From an uncultured beta proteobacterium (GTDB lineage: Bacteria > Pseudomonadota > Gammaproteobacteria > Burkholderiales > Burkholderiaceae): a stretch of DNA of 64,000 bases. The position numbers and the translations under genes are program-made. The stretch spans positions 19,515 through 83,514 of the forward strand of contig CAIZRK010000020.1 in assembly GCA_903935355.1 (NCBI GenBank). The letters are read 5' to 3'. Under the pieces are notes generated by a model that was not told the origin of the DNA, made no database searches, and saw nothing but the letters and a program-made list of their open reading frames with translations. Positions 21,556 to 31,532 of the stretch are shown in pieces. Position 1 is the stretch's first letter, and each line of letters opens with the position of its first letter.

Positions 21556-22053
21556 CTATTTTCGATTTAAGGTAATGAAGTTAAAGCTAATATCACCTTC
21601 AGATGCTGGTGTCCGCTCAACCTCTTTCCACTCAGATTGATTGGGCACCTCAAAGAATGTATCGCCACCCTCTATATCGATCTCGATCTCGGTGATATAC
21701 AGACGATCTGCTTTAGAAAAGGCTTGGGTAAAGAGTTGCTCTCCACCAATGACAAAAGCACGGGGGGCTTCACTCAGGCTACTAAGAGCAGCATCGAGTG
21801 AGTTAACTACTTCTGCACCCGTAAGTTGCAGGTGAGCATTACGACTCACCACAATATTGCGACGCCCTGGTAATGGGCGTCCAATCGATTCCCAGGTCTT
21901 ACGACCCATAATGACGGGGTGACCCATTGTCACTTTTTTAAAGAATTGGAGGTCAGCAGAAATCTTCCAAGGCATTTGGTTATCACGACCAATAACATGG
22001 TTACGCGAGCGCGCTACGATCATAGAAATAGCAGGGTGTGTAGCTACTGTCAT
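21556..22053 (-). CDS. folA: Dihydrofolate reductase
   Basis: ISMIVARSRNHVIGRDNQMPWKISADLQFFKKVTMGHPVIMGRKTWESIGRPLPGR. Confidence 0.97.
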   Translation of the reverse strand: MTVATHPAISMIVARSRNHVIGRDNQMPWKISADLQFFKKVTMGHPVIMGRKTWESIGRPLPGRRNIVVSRNAHLQLTGAEVVNSLDAALSSLSEAPRAFVIGGEQLFTQAFSKADRLYITEIEIDIEGGDTFFEVPNQSEWKEVERTPASEGDISFNFITLNRK

Positions 22054-22068
22054 GGCTAATCTATTTTC

Positions 22069-22863
22069 TTAAACAGCTACAGGAGCCTTAATCGGCCCAT
22101 GGGATTCATAGCCAGTTATCTCAAAATCTTCAAACTCGTAATCAAAGAGGGATGCTGGTTTGCGCAAAATATTGAGCTTAGGTAGTGGGAGGAAATCCCT
22201 TGATAACTGGAGGTCTACTTGCTCTAGATGATTGCTATATAAATGGCAGTCACCACCTGTCCAGACAAAGTCACCCACATCTAAGTTGCATTGTTGGGCC
22301 ATCATGTGGGTCAATAGAGCATAGCTAGCGATATTGAATGGGACGCCTAAGAAGATATCGGCACTGCGCTGGTAAAGTTGGCATGAAAGTTTGCCGTTGG
22401 CCACATAAAACTGAAAGAACGCATGGCAAGGGGCTAATGCCATGCGTGGAATATCTGCCACGTTCCAAGCCGAAACGATCATGCGACGAGAATCGGGATT
22501 TTTTTTGATGGTCTCTACTACTTCTGCAATTTGATCAATATGCTCACCATTGGGAGTGGGCCAAGAGCGCCATTGATATCCATAGATGGGTCCTAGATCA
22601 CCATCAGGTGCTGCCCATTCATTCCAGATCGATACCCCACGCTCTTTAAGCCAATTGTTATCAGTGCTACCCTTAAGAAACCAAAGTAATTCCAAAATGA
22701 TGGATTTAAGATGCAATTTCTTAGTTGTGACCATCGGAAAGCCGTCAGCCAAATTAAAGCGCATTTGGTGGCCAAAAATGGAGAGAGTACCCGTGCCAGT
22801 TCTATCGGACTTTTGGACGCCCTTGGCAAGGACTTCTTTCATGAGCTCATGGTATTGATGCAT
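22069..22863 (-). CDS. thyA: Thymidylate synthase
   Basis: [49 protein letters not shown]. Confidence 0.98.
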   Translation of the reverse strand: MHQYHELMKEVLAKGVQKSDRTGTGTLSIFGHQMRFNLADGFPMVTTKKLHLKSIILELLWFLKGSTDNNWLKERGVSIWNEWAAPDGDLGPIYGYQWRSWPTPNGEHIDQIAEVVETIKKNPDSRRMIVSAWNVADIPRMALAPCHAFFQFYVANGKLSCQLYQRSADIFLGVPFNIASYALLTHMMAQQCNLDVGDFVWTGGDCHLYSNHLEQVDLQLSRDFLPLPKLNILRKPASLFDYEFEDFEITGYESHGPIKAPVAV

Positions 22864-22900
22864 AGATATTGGCTAAATAAGGAAATGATTTAGATAGAGC

Positions 22901-23944
22901 TTACTCGAATGTGGAGTTATCCACCCCAAGTACTTTATGAAGCTTGGGTGAGGTAGTCGTGTATTGAAGCTGGATTTGTTTTTCTGGGCTAAGGTAGGCT
23001 GCGGCAGCAAATGCAGCGAGAGCAGCTTCATGAAAGCCTGACAGTATCAATTTTTTCTTGCCAGGGTAGATATTAATGTCCCCCACAGCATAAATGCCGG
23101 GTACGCTGGTCTGAAAACAAGCGGTATCCACAGTGATTTGCTTGCGGTCGATATCTAAGCCCCAGTCTGCAATCGGGCCTAATTTAGGGGATAGACCGTA
23201 AAAGAGCAGTAGATCATCTGTAGGGATATGGCGAAGTTCGCCATTAATTTCAGTGACGGTAATGGCATGAAGGCATTGATCGCGAGATTCAAACCCAGTA
23301 ATTTGGCCAATAATGAGCTCCATTTCATGAGCAGCGCAAAGTGCGCGTATCTTGGCAATCGATTGCGGCGCCGCCTTAAAGTCATTACGACGGTGAATGA
23401 GTGTGACGCTAGCAGCCTTACCAGCAAAAAATAAGGCCCAATCCAAAGCCGAATCTCCACCGCCACAGATGACCAAGCGCTTACCAGAAAAATGTTCTGG
23501 ATCTTTTACGCGATAGAAGACCTGTTTTCCTTCAAAGGCATCTAAGCCTTCTAGGTTGAGTGTTCGCGGTTGAAATGCACCTACTCCGGCAGCAATAAAA
23601 ATGGTCTTACTGATAAAGTATTGATCTTGAGAAGTGCCAATAAGAAAGCGACCATCGGTCTGTTTCTCAAGAGTGGTGACCTCTTGCCCCAGATGAAAAT
23701 GAGCTCCAAAGGGTTTGATTTGTTTAAGAAGGTTGGTGGTTAACTCACGACCTGTGCATACTGGGATTGCAGGAATATCGTAGATCGGCTTATCTGGATA
23801 AAGTTCAATGCATTGACCCCCTAACTCTAGAAGGGAGTCAATCACATGTGCTTTTATTTCTAGTAGCCCAAGCTCAAATACTTGAAACAAGCCCACTGGA
23901 CCAGCGCCAATAATAACTGCATCGGTTGGGATGGGGGGGTGCAA
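22901..23944 (-). CDS. NAD(P)/FAD-dependent oxidoreductase, thioredoxin-reductase-like ferredoxin-NADP reductase
   Basis: [50 protein letters not shown]; second Rossmann motif [13 protein letters not shown]; downstream of fdxA. Confidence 0.9.
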   Translation of the reverse strand: MHPPIPTDAVIIGAGPVGLFQVFELGLLEIKAHVIDSLLELGGQCIELYPDKPIYDIPAIPVCTGRELTTNLLKQIKPFGAHFHLGQEVTTLEKQTDGRFLIGTSQDQYFISKTIFIAAGVGAFQPRTLNLEGLDAFEGKQVFYRVKDPEHFSGKRLVICGGGDSALDWALFFAGKAASVTLIHRRNDFKAAPQSIAKIRALCAAHEMELIIGQITGFESRDQCLHAITVTEINGELRHIPTDDLLLFYGLSPKLGPIADWGLDIDRKQITVDTACFQTSVPGIYAVGDINIYPGKKKLILSGFHEAALAAFAAAAYLSPEKQIQLQYTTTSPKLHKVLGVDNSTFE

Positions 23945-23983
23945 AACAAAGTCTCTTGGATATATATCGAAGTAATCTTAAAA

Positions 23984-24307
23984 TTATTTTTCTAGTTGAT
24001 CCAATTTGCTTTTCACGTCTTTCCACTCGTCTGCATCAGGCAAGCTGGCTTTAGATTTGGTAATAGACGGCCAACCAGGGGTTAAGTCTGCATTTAATTT
24101 AATAAATTTTTGTTGATCGCCAGGAACATCATCTTCTGCATAAATCGCATTAACAGGGCACTCAGGAACGCACACAGCGCAATCGATACATTCATCAGGA
24201 TCAATTACCAGAAAGTTGGGTCCCTCGCGGAAGCAATCAACTGGGCAAACATCTACGCAATCGGTATATTTACAGCGAATACAGGATTCAGTAACAACGT
24301 AAGTCAT
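23984..24307 (-). CDS. fdxA: 7Fe ferredoxin
   Basis: [55 protein letters not shown]. Confidence 0.96.
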   Translation of the reverse strand: MTYVVTESCIRCKYTDCVDVCPVDCFREGPNFLVIDPDECIDCAVCVPECPVNAIYAEDDVPGDQQKFIKLNADLTPGWPSITKSKASLPDADEWKDVKSKLDQLEK

Positions 24308-24425
24308 GATATTTAAAATGAAGAACCCTCAGTGCAGAGGGATCGAGTTATAAAACCCTGATTTTAGCTGAAACAGGCCATCTATCAGATAAAAAAGCCA
24401 ATTTAGTTGAGGTAAAGTGGTGCAT

Positions 24426-24512
24426 ATGACGACTCAGATCAAAAGCGCAACGCCCAATATTCTTTTAGCTAGAGCGGTATCTTTAGAGGCATTAGCTAAA
24501 TTAGCTGCTTAA
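24426..24512 (+). pseudogene. Short remnant or duplicated fragment of a 2-hydroxyacid dehydrogenase N-terminus
   Basis: Translates MTTQIKSATPNILLARAVSLEALAKLAA*; matches MIAKPKILVARAIFPEALAKLEE of the intact gene at 30235; similar at DNA level too. Confidence 0.55.
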
Positions 24513-24541
24513 ATAGCGGGTTAAATGAGAAAAGACTACCT

Positions 24542-25459
24542 TTGATGAAAATTTTGATTGTTGGAGCTGGTGGGATTGGTGGATATTTTGGCGCTAAGTT
24601 ACTTCTTAGTGGCGCTGATATTACTTATTTATTGCGTGAGAAGCGCCAGCAACTCATTGAGGATCATGGTTTAACTATCGAAACGCCGACAGGAAGTTTT
24701 ACAGTTCACCCTAGATCTGTATTGGCAGATCAGTTAGAGCCTATTTATGACCTTATTATTTTGGCTCCCAAAGCATTTGATCTTGATGAAACCCTCAAAT
24801 CTATTGGCAAAGCAGCAAAGAAGGGCTTAATTTTGCCTTTTTTAAATGGCTTTACCCACATGCAAAAGCTAGATGAACATTTCGGTAAAGGCAGGGTAAT
24901 GGGTGGTGTAGCCCATATAGCAGCGATGATTACTCAGTCTGGTTCGGTTAAACAGCTAACTGAATTACATTCTTTAACGATTGGCCCGCGCACTCCAGAG
25001 CAAACAGGTCTGGCCCAAGATTTTTTTGCGCTATGTAAAAAAGCTGACTTTGAGTCTTTTTACAAAGAGCAAATTGAGCAATCCTTATGGGATAAATGGG
25101 TATTTTTAGCCACACTCGCTGGCATGACGACAATCTGCCGTGGTTCAGTGGGCAATATTGCATCAGCACCCTATGGGATAGAATTAAGCCGGCGTATGTA
25201 TGATGAATGCTGCCGTATTGCTGCTAGCTTGGGGTTTGCAGTTTCGGATGAAACGCAAAACAATGCTATTGCATTGCTTACTAAAGAAGGCTCACCTTTT
25301 ACCGCATCAATGTTAAGGGATCTTCTCGCTCTTAAGCAAACGGAGCATGAGCATATTCTAGGAGATCTCATTGCCCTAGGGGCAAATGCCAATATAGATT
25401 GCCCCCTATTAAAAATAGCGCATACCCATATGGTAGTAGAGAGTGCAAATTTGAACTAA
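24542..25459 (+). CDS. 2-dehydropantoate 2-reductase family protein
   Basis: MKILIVGAGGIGGYFGAKLLLSGADITYLLR; DKWVFLATLAGMTTICRGSVG; ATG at 24545 (M2) also possible. Confidence 0.9.
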   Translation: MMKILIVGAGGIGGYFGAKLLLSGADITYLLREKRQQLIEDHGLTIETPTGSFTVHPRSVLADQLEPIYDLIILAPKAFDLDETLKSIGKAAKKGLILPFLNGFTHMQKLDEHFGKGRVMGGVAHIAAMITQSGSVKQLTELHSLTIGPRTPEQTGLAQDFFALCKKADFESFYKEQIEQSLWDKWVFLATLAGMTTICRGSVGNIASAPYGIELSRRMYDECCRIAASLGFAVSDETQNNAIALLTKEGSPFTASMLRDLLALKQTEHEHILGDLIALGANANIDCPLLKIAHTHMVVESANLN

Positions 25460-25505
25460 GCTAGAGCAACATTCGCTTTTAAATAATTCCATATTTAGTG
25501 AGACC

Positions 25506-26060
25506 ATGAAAGAAAAACTGATGAAAGAGCATCGACTGCAAATCGATAAAACGGCTAAACCCTTATTGATAATTGACTACACATTTTTAGGTGATCCTAA
25601 GCTTGATTTGATGAAATCTACGGCTTTACCAAGCGCGTTGCAAAATGCAAAGATTAAGACTGAATTTGATTTGGCTAGGGCTTGGAGTGACTTTGCTCGA
25701 AAATATTTAGAAAAAACTAAGGCCATTGCCGCTACCCCTTTATGTTGGGAAGGGCATTATGAGCAATTAGGTAGGGTCATGCTTGAATTAATGAGACTAA
25801 GTAGAGATAAGCAAGAGATGATAAGTAAAGAAGCTATTTATGAAATGATTCCTGATCTTGAGGAAATTCCCTTTGTTAGTAAGCCATCCCGTCTTGAAGA
25901 CAAGATGTTTTGCCGTATATGGCTATCTTTAATTCGGCATCCGTCCTTTTTTGAAATGGAAATCGATGAAAAAGAAGTGGTGGCATTTCAATATTGGCAA
26001 AATTTATTTACCCTTGCACTAGGAAAAACTAATAGCGAATTACTAAAACAGGCTACTTAG
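25506..26060 (+). CDS. Hypothetical protein, no recognised domain
   Basis: 184-aa ORF with no opposing candidate and a hairpin/T-tract just downstream; alternative start at 25521. Confidence 0.6.
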   Translation: MKEKLMKEHRLQIDKTAKPLLIIDYTFLGDPKLDLMKSTALPSALQNAKIKTEFDLARAWSDFARKYLEKTKAIAATPLCWEGHYEQLGRVMLELMRLSRDKQEMISKEAIYEMIPDLEEIPFVSKPSRLEDKMFCRIWLSLIRHPSFFEMEIDEKEVVAFQYWQNLFTLALGKTNSELLKQAT

Positions 26061-26078
26061 ATTTTTGCAAGAAACATC

Positions 26079-26110
26079 AAAAAAAGCGCTCTAAATTAGA
26101 GCGCTTTTCT
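26079..26110. terminator. Bidirectional rho-independent terminator
   Basis: AAAAAAAGCGCTCTAAATTAGAGCGCTTTTCTTT; perfect inverted repeat flanked by A- and T-tracts between convergent genes. Confidence 0.85.
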
Positions 26111-26138
26111 TTATTCGTACCATATAAGCTAAGCCCCT

Positions 26139-28019
26139 CTAGCCCCCATACAAGAACCTGGGTAGCCAAAGAGTCATGCCAGGCCAGATATACATGAAGA
26201 ACATGCACGCAATCACAATAAACATGTAAGGCATCATGCCAGCAAAAATCTGGTTGAGGGTAACGCCTGGCGGTGAGACCCCTTTAAGATAAAAAGCAGA
26301 CATGGCCACTGGTGGTGATAAGAAGGCAGCCTGCAAGTTCACAAATACCAAGGTGCCCCACAAGAGTGGGTCAATTTGGAAATGCGCTAATAAAGGTAAG
26401 AAAATTGGTACGAAAATAACAATAATTTCAGTCCACTCCAAAGGCCAGCCAAGGAAGAAAATAATTGCTTGCGACAATAACATGAACTGAATTGGCGTTA
26501 GATCTAACATGAGCACCCATTTTTCAATGATCGATTGACCACCAAGAATGGTAAAGACTGCTGAGAATAGTGCTGAGCCTACAAATAACCAGCACACCAT
26601 CGAAGTAGTCTTTGCTGTTAAAAATACCGCTTGCTTAGTGCGATCAAAATCTAAGGTACCCGCTTGAAAAGCAAGAATGAAGGCACCCAACGCACCTACC
26701 GCTGCAGATTCTGTTGCAGTGGTGATGCCTAACAGGATGACCGCTAGAACCAAGATAGTGAGGATGCCCAAGGGCAGCACTGACTCAATCAGTAGTTTTA
26801 GAATTTCAAACTGATCCTCGTCAAATCTCAGGTAATAGTAAATGAGTAGCAATAAAAAAAGGACTGTAGTTAAGCCAAAATAGAGCTGGAAGTTTTCAGG
26901 CGGTCCAGCAGCAGCTTCTGGTTCTACGCCGGCAGCGGTAGGACCATCGCCAGCCGCAGCATCAAGAGCAACTAAAGGTGCATCTTCTTCCGTTTCTTTA
27001 GATTTACTATTATTAGAGGTGGCATCAAGTGATACTAGGCCCTCTTCAACTGGGGCCACATTATCAGCGGTAGATGCTTTAGCTACTTGAGTTACCACTG
27101 GAACATTTAAGGCATCTTTTTCGGCCTGTTGATGAATGATGACATACCACCAGACACCCCACATCGTAATAGCCACAAGGATAAAGGGTGTTAATGCAGC
27201 TAGCACATTTTGAACAATTTTGGTAAACGAGAGGCGTGCATCAATTGGCGCATCCAATAACTTAGCTGGGAAAATCAATGCCTTTAAGGTCGCCACCAAC
27301 ATATTTTGGGAGTAGTTTTCACGTAAAAAATGGATCGATGCCGGGATCGGCACTACCAGTTGTTCAGGTGGAAGTTTAGGCGCAACTTTTGGGTTAATTA
27401 AAGCCCAGCCAATGATGTATACCAAATACAAAAAGGCCAGAAAGAAGCCAGGTACCATCGCGGCAGCATAGAGCTTAACAACCGATTGACCCGCCACAGC
27501 CGCATACACAATAATCATGACTGAAGGCGGAATTAAAATACCTAAGGTACCTCCAGCGGTAATAACACCAGCAGCAAGGCGAGTGTCATAGCCAGCATTT
27601 AACATTGGCTTCATGGCAATTACGCCCATGAGTACCACCACAGCCCCAACTAGACCGCTTGCAATTCCCCAAAAAGTACAAACAATTAGAGTGGCTACTG
27701 CTAATGAGGCAGGTAAGCGACGAAATGCCAATTGAATACTGTAGAACATCTTGTCAACCAATGCCCCTCGCTCCATGACATAGCCCATTAATACAAAGAG
27801 GGGAATGGAAAGGAGTACATCGTTTGTCATACCCCCAAAAGTTCTTTGCACCATTAAGGTAAAGATTTTGTTTGCGGCCCAACTTTGTGAAGGGTCGTAA
27901 AAGGCAGCAAAGCCAAACATCATACCTAGGCCCATCAGGGTAAAAGCGGTAGGAAAGCCAAGCATAATTACGACAATAATCAGGCCAAGCATACTTAAGC
28001 CAAGAAGTGGATCATTCAT
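26139..28019 (-). CDS. TRAP transporter large permease (DctM family) with long central insertion
   Basis: GFPTAFTLMGLGMMFGF, GGTLGILIPPSVMIIVYAAVAGQSV, SAVGALGAFILAF, NLQAAFLSPPVAMSAFYLKGV. Confidence 0.93.
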   Translation of the reverse strand: MNDPLLGLSMLGLIIVVIMLGFPTAFTLMGLGMMFGFAAFYDPSQSWAANKIFTLMVQRTFGGMTNDVLLSIPLFVLMGYVMERGALVDKMFYSIQLAFRRLPASLAVATLIVCTFWGIASGLVGAVVVLMGVIAMKPMLNAGYDTRLAAGVITAGGTLGILIPPSVMIIVYAAVAGQSVVKLYAAAMVPGFFLAFLYLVYIIGWALINPKVAPKLPPEQLVVPIPASIHFLRENYSQNMLVATLKALIFPAKLLDAPIDARLSFTKIVQNVLAALTPFILVAITMWGVWWYVIIHQQAEKDALNVPVVTQVAKASTADNVAPVEEGLVSLDATSNNSKSKETEEDAPLVALDAAAGDGPTAAGVEPEAAAGPPENFQLYFGLTTVLFLLLLIYYYLRFDEDQFEILKLLIESVLPLGILTILVLAVILLGITTATESAAVGALGAFILAFQAGTLDFDRTKQAVFLTAKTTSMVCWLFVGSALFSAVFTILGGQSIIEKWVLMLDLTPIQFMLLSQAIIFFLGWPLEWTEIIVIFVPIFLPLLAHFQIDPLLWGTLVFVNLQAAFLSPPVAMSAFYLKGVSPPGVTLNQIFAGMMPYMFIVIACMFFMYIWPGMTLWLPRFLYGG

Positions 28020-28683
28020 GATTTATCTCTTTAGTTTGACCAATACGATGGTGCGCTGCTTCATCGATTGCCTTGGCATTTTTCATTGCAAGTTGACGAG
28101 ATTCTTCATCAACGTGAGTTGAGGCAGCTAATTGCTGTTCAATCACATCGATTTCTGCTGCATCTTTTAAGCGTGCAGGCCATTCCCCAGTTTTAATGCA
28201 AACGATGCAGCGCAAAATTTCCACAAAGCCTTGTAGCAATACAAAGGCGCCCGCAATAGGGATGACTGTTTTGAATGGGTAAAGAGGTGGACCATTAGCT
28301 ATTTGGGTAGTGTGCTCTCCTATGCGCCATGATTCTGCAGCATAGGTGTAGCCTGCATATACTAAAGCGGTAATACCAGGCAAGAAAAAAGTAACGTATA
28401 AAATTAAATCTAAAGTCGCTTGTGTGCGAGGCTTCATTGATCCATACAGGAAGTCACCACGAACATGCCCATTTTGCGCTAAGGTGTAGGCGCCGCACAT
28501 CATAAACAGCGTACCGTAGGCCATTACCGATAATTCTCCGATCCATGCGGAAGGAGAGTTCAAGGCATAACGCCTGACCACATCTGTGCAGACCATCAGC
28601 ATCAACAAAATAATGAGCCACGAAGCTGCTTTACCAACAAAAGTACTAATTTCATCTACTGTTAGCATGAACTTATCCATCAA
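28012..28683 (-). CDS. TRAP transporter small permease (DctQ family)
   Basis: Four hydrophobic segments; LMMVCTDVVRRYALNSPSAWIGELSVMAYGTLFMMCGAYTLAQNGHVRGDFLY. Confidence 0.92.
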   Translation of the reverse strand: MMDKFMLTVDEISTFVGKAASWLIILLMLMVCTDVVRRYALNSPSAWIGELSVMAYGTLFMMCGAYTLAQNGHVRGDFLYGSMKPRTQATLDLILYVTFFLPGITALVYAGYTYAAESWRIGEHTTQIANGPPLYPFKTVIPIAGAFVLLQGFVEILRCIVCIKTGEWPARLKDAAEIDVIEQQLAASTHVDEESRQLAMKNAKAIDEAAHHRIGQTKEINHE

Positions 28684-28724
28684 ACATCCCCCTCAAACAG
28701 TCTTCCGCTTCTCTATAAAAACAT

Positions 28725-28750
28725 AAAAAACCGGACGGGAAGCCGTCCGG
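28725..28750 (-). terminator. Hairpin plus U-tract between TRAP binding-protein and small-permease genes
   Basis: Minus strand CCGGACGG-CTTC-CCGTCCGG-TTTTTT; 8-bp GC-rich stem then six T. Confidence 0.8.
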
Positions 28751-28786
28751 TTAGCATGCCAATACATCGATTCTCAAGAAAACAGA

Positions 28787-29911
28787 TTAAGTTTTGAAGT
28801 AGTGGTCGTAGGCAATTTTAAAGTCAACATCCGTTAGGAGCTGCCAGCGAACTGCACGTTGCGCAAAGACCTTTTGTGAATCAAGCACTTTCTTGAACAT
28901 TGGATTTTCAGAAGCCTTCTTCGCAATAATCTTATCCCAAGCATTTAATTGAGCTACCAAAATTGATTTCGGTGTGGCATAAAACTTCACCTTATCTTTA
29001 GTTTGTAACTCAACAAAATCTTTGGAGTAGCGATCGATTGCTTTCCATGACATATCTGCTGAAGCTGCTTGAGTTCCTATTGCAAGAATTGCCTGAAGAT
29101 CTGCTGGTAAGGAGTCATATCTCTTCTTATTGAAGATAATTTCAAACTGCTCTGAGCTTTGGTGAAAGCTTTGAAGCATATTGATTTTAGAGACGTCTGG
29201 GAAACCAAGGAGTCGATCTGAGGAAGCATTGTTAAATTCTGCAGCATCTAACAGACCACGATCCATCGCAGGAATAATATCCCCGCCTGGTAGCGCTTGA
29301 ACTGAAGCACCCATATCTGTAAAGATTTCAATCGAAAGACCTACAGTACGATACTTCAAGCCCTTCATATCATCTGCTTTAGCGATTGGCTTTTTGAACC
29401 AACCCAGAGGTTGGGTTGGCATTGGACCATAAGGGAAAGACACCACGTCTAGCTTTAAGTTGCTGTAGATTTCATTAAGTAACTGTTGGCCACCACCATA
29501 TTGATTCCAAGATAGGAGGGTATTGGCATCCATGCCGAAAGCAGGGCCTGATCCCCATAGCGCTAAGGCAGCACTCTTGCCATACCAATAAGCAAGCACT
29601 CCATGACCGCCATCGAGTGTGCCACTTGATACAGCATCTAGTAGGTCAAAAGCCTTAACAACCGAGCCTGCTGGAAGCACTTCAATTTTAAGGCGACCAC
29701 CTGACATGGAGTTGACCTTAGCAGCGTAATCATTAGCGTATTCATGAAAAATATCTTTTGTGGGCCAAGTCGATTGAAAGCGCAAGGTTATTGTTTGCGC
29801 ATTAGAAATCATTGGAAAGCCCATCGCGGCCGCACCAGCAGTACCAATAGCAGCATTTTTTAGAAACTTACGACGTGGACTATTGTTATTAGATGTCTCA
29901 GACATTTTCAT
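28787..29911 (-). CDS. TRAP transporter substrate-binding protein (DctP family)
   Basis: Twin-Arg-type signal SPRRKFLKNAAIGTAGAAAMGFPMISNAQ; MKGLKYRTVGLSIEIFTDMGASVQALPGGDIIPAMDRGLLDAAEF. Confidence 0.93.
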   Translation of the reverse strand: MKMSETSNNNSPRRKFLKNAAIGTAGAAAMGFPMISNAQTITLRFQSTWPTKDIFHEYANDYAAKVNSMSGGRLKIEVLPAGSVVKAFDLLDAVSSGTLDGGHGVLAYWYGKSAALALWGSGPAFGMDANTLLSWNQYGGGQQLLNEIYSNLKLDVVSFPYGPMPTQPLGWFKKPIAKADDMKGLKYRTVGLSIEIFTDMGASVQALPGGDIIPAMDRGLLDAAEFNNASSDRLLGFPDVSKINMLQSFHQSSEQFEIIFNKKRYDSLPADLQAILAIGTQAASADMSWKAIDRYSKDFVELQTKDKVKFYATPKSILVAQLNAWDKIIAKKASENPMFKKVLDSQKVFAQRAVRWQLLTDVDFKIAYDHYFKT

Positions 29912-30234
29912 CTCCTATGTTTATTTTTTAATAAATTCACTACTAGATAAAGTAATGTTTTGTATAGAGTATTCCTTTTTTCTAAATATTAATTTGAGGG
30001 TTTCCCCTTGTTTTTCTATTTTTCTTTTGTGCATTGCAATAACTTTTTAATACTCCTATAGCCTGATGAAGTGTGAATATGCGATGAAAAAAGCTTTCAT
30101 CACAAATTGAATCTAATCCATATTTCAATAGAAATTGGGTAGATGAGTACACTAACGAAGATGAAATTAAACACCCGTCAAGGTATCGCTTGATGCTTAA
30201 GATCATGCCAATGACCAATAATTTAAGGAAATAA

Positions 30235-31221
30235 ATGATTGCTAAACCCAAAATTCTGGTGGCAAGGGCTATCTTTCCAGAGGCACTAGCTAAATTGGAG
30301 GAGTCGTTTGAGGTTCGATCTAACCAGGCCGATGTAGTCTTTACTCCCGAAGAGTTAAAACAAGAACTAGCAAGTGTAGTAGGGGCATTAGTTACAGGTA
30401 GCGAAAGAATAGATGCCCATGCTTTATCTGAGGCAAAGCAGTTAAAGATAGTGGCCAATATTTCAGTGGGATACAACAATTTTGATATTCCTGCAATTAG
30501 TGCTGCTGGTGTGATGGCTACTAATACTCCTGATGTATTAACTGACACTACTGCTGACTTTGGTTTTGCACTGCTCATGGCAACGGCTAGGCGCATGACA
30601 GAATCAGAGCATTGGCTGAGAGCAGGCAGCTGGACTAAGTGGTCGATAGTGAATAATCCCTTGGGTGTCGATGTGAGTCACTCTACGATTGGCATTATTG
30701 GAATGGGTCGAATCGGTCAAGGGATTGCTAAACGTGCGCTAGGATTTGGAATGAAAGTGATTTATCACAATCGCAATCGCTTGTCCGAAACAGATGAAAA
30801 AACTTGCCAGGCAACTTACGTATCAAAAGAGGAATTACTTAGCACTGCTGATCACGTCATTCTTGTACTACCATACACACCTGAAAATCACCACACGATT
30901 GGCGCACAAGAAATCGATTTGATGAAACCAACTGCTACCCTGATTAATATTGCACGCGGTGGAATTGTGGATGACGGCGCTTTAGCGCAAGCTTTACAAA
31001 CTGGAAAAATATTTGCAGCGGGTTTGGACGTCTTTGAGGGTGAACCCAATGTAAATCCGCAATTACTCGAACTTAGCAACGTGGTCTTGGCCCCGCACAT
31101 TGCTAGCTCGACTGAAAAAACACGCAGAGCCATGGTTGATCTTGCAGTAGAAAATTTGCGCGCAGCAATAGATGGTAAAAAGCCACCCAGCTTAATTAAT
31201 GCCGAAGTATTTAGAGATTAA
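30235..31221 (+). CDS. D-2-hydroxyacid dehydrogenase (glyoxylate/hydroxypyruvate reductase-like)
   Basis: TIGIIGMGRIGQGIAKRALGFGMKVIYHNR; LINIARGGIVDDGAL; GLDVFEGEP; LAPHIASST. Confidence 0.94.
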   Translation: MIAKPKILVARAIFPEALAKLEESFEVRSNQADVVFTPEELKQELASVVGALVTGSERIDAHALSEAKQLKIVANISVGYNNFDIPAISAAGVMATNTPDVLTDTTADFGFALLMATARRMTESEHWLRAGSWTKWSIVNNPLGVDVSHSTIGIIGMGRIGQGIAKRALGFGMKVIYHNRNRLSETDEKTCQATYVSKEELLSTADHVILVLPYTPENHHTIGAQEIDLMKPTATLINIARGGIVDDGALAQALQTGKIFAAGLDVFEGEPNVNPQLLELSNVVLAPHIASSTEKTRRAMVDLAVENLRAAIDGKKPPSLINAEVFRD

Positions 31222-31226
31222 AAAAA

Positions 31227-31520
31227 CTACTCCGCTTCGATCTCTTCTGGGAGGTCTCTCAGTGCTAGTTCAATGCCACCAAATTTACCGGCAACCCAGT
31301 TATAGACTTTACAGGCAATCCATAATAGTGCGAAGCCAAGCAAGGCATTGAGGATTAATGCAGAAAGCACGGTAAAACCCGGAATGGCGCCATCGCGAAT
31401 GAAGGCAACAAACAAGGCCAACAAAACTATCGGCACTGAAAAGCAGAGGTAAACCAAAACTAGTGTTTTGGCAGTATGCAATGGGTCTAGAAAGACGATT
31501 TCTTTTTTGCTAATTTTCAT
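31227..31520 (-). CDS. Small membrane protein, function unknown
   Basis: Two hydrophobic helices (TLVLVYLCFSVPIVLLALFVAFI; SALILNALLGFALLWIACKVYNWVAGKFGG). Confidence 0.7.
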   Translation of the reverse strand: MKISKKEIVFLDPLHTAKTLVLVYLCFSVPIVLLALFVAFIRDGAIPGFTVLSALILNALLGFALLWIACKVYNWVAGKFGGIELALRDLPEEIEAE

Positions 31521-31532
31521 GATGGAGCAATC

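Noticed and set aside
30207-30596. Upstream part of the 204-aa minus ORF (29982-30596)
   Set aside because: Fully antisense to a well-supported 2-hydroxyacid dehydrogenase; Ser/Ala/Thr-rich composition typical of a shadow ORF
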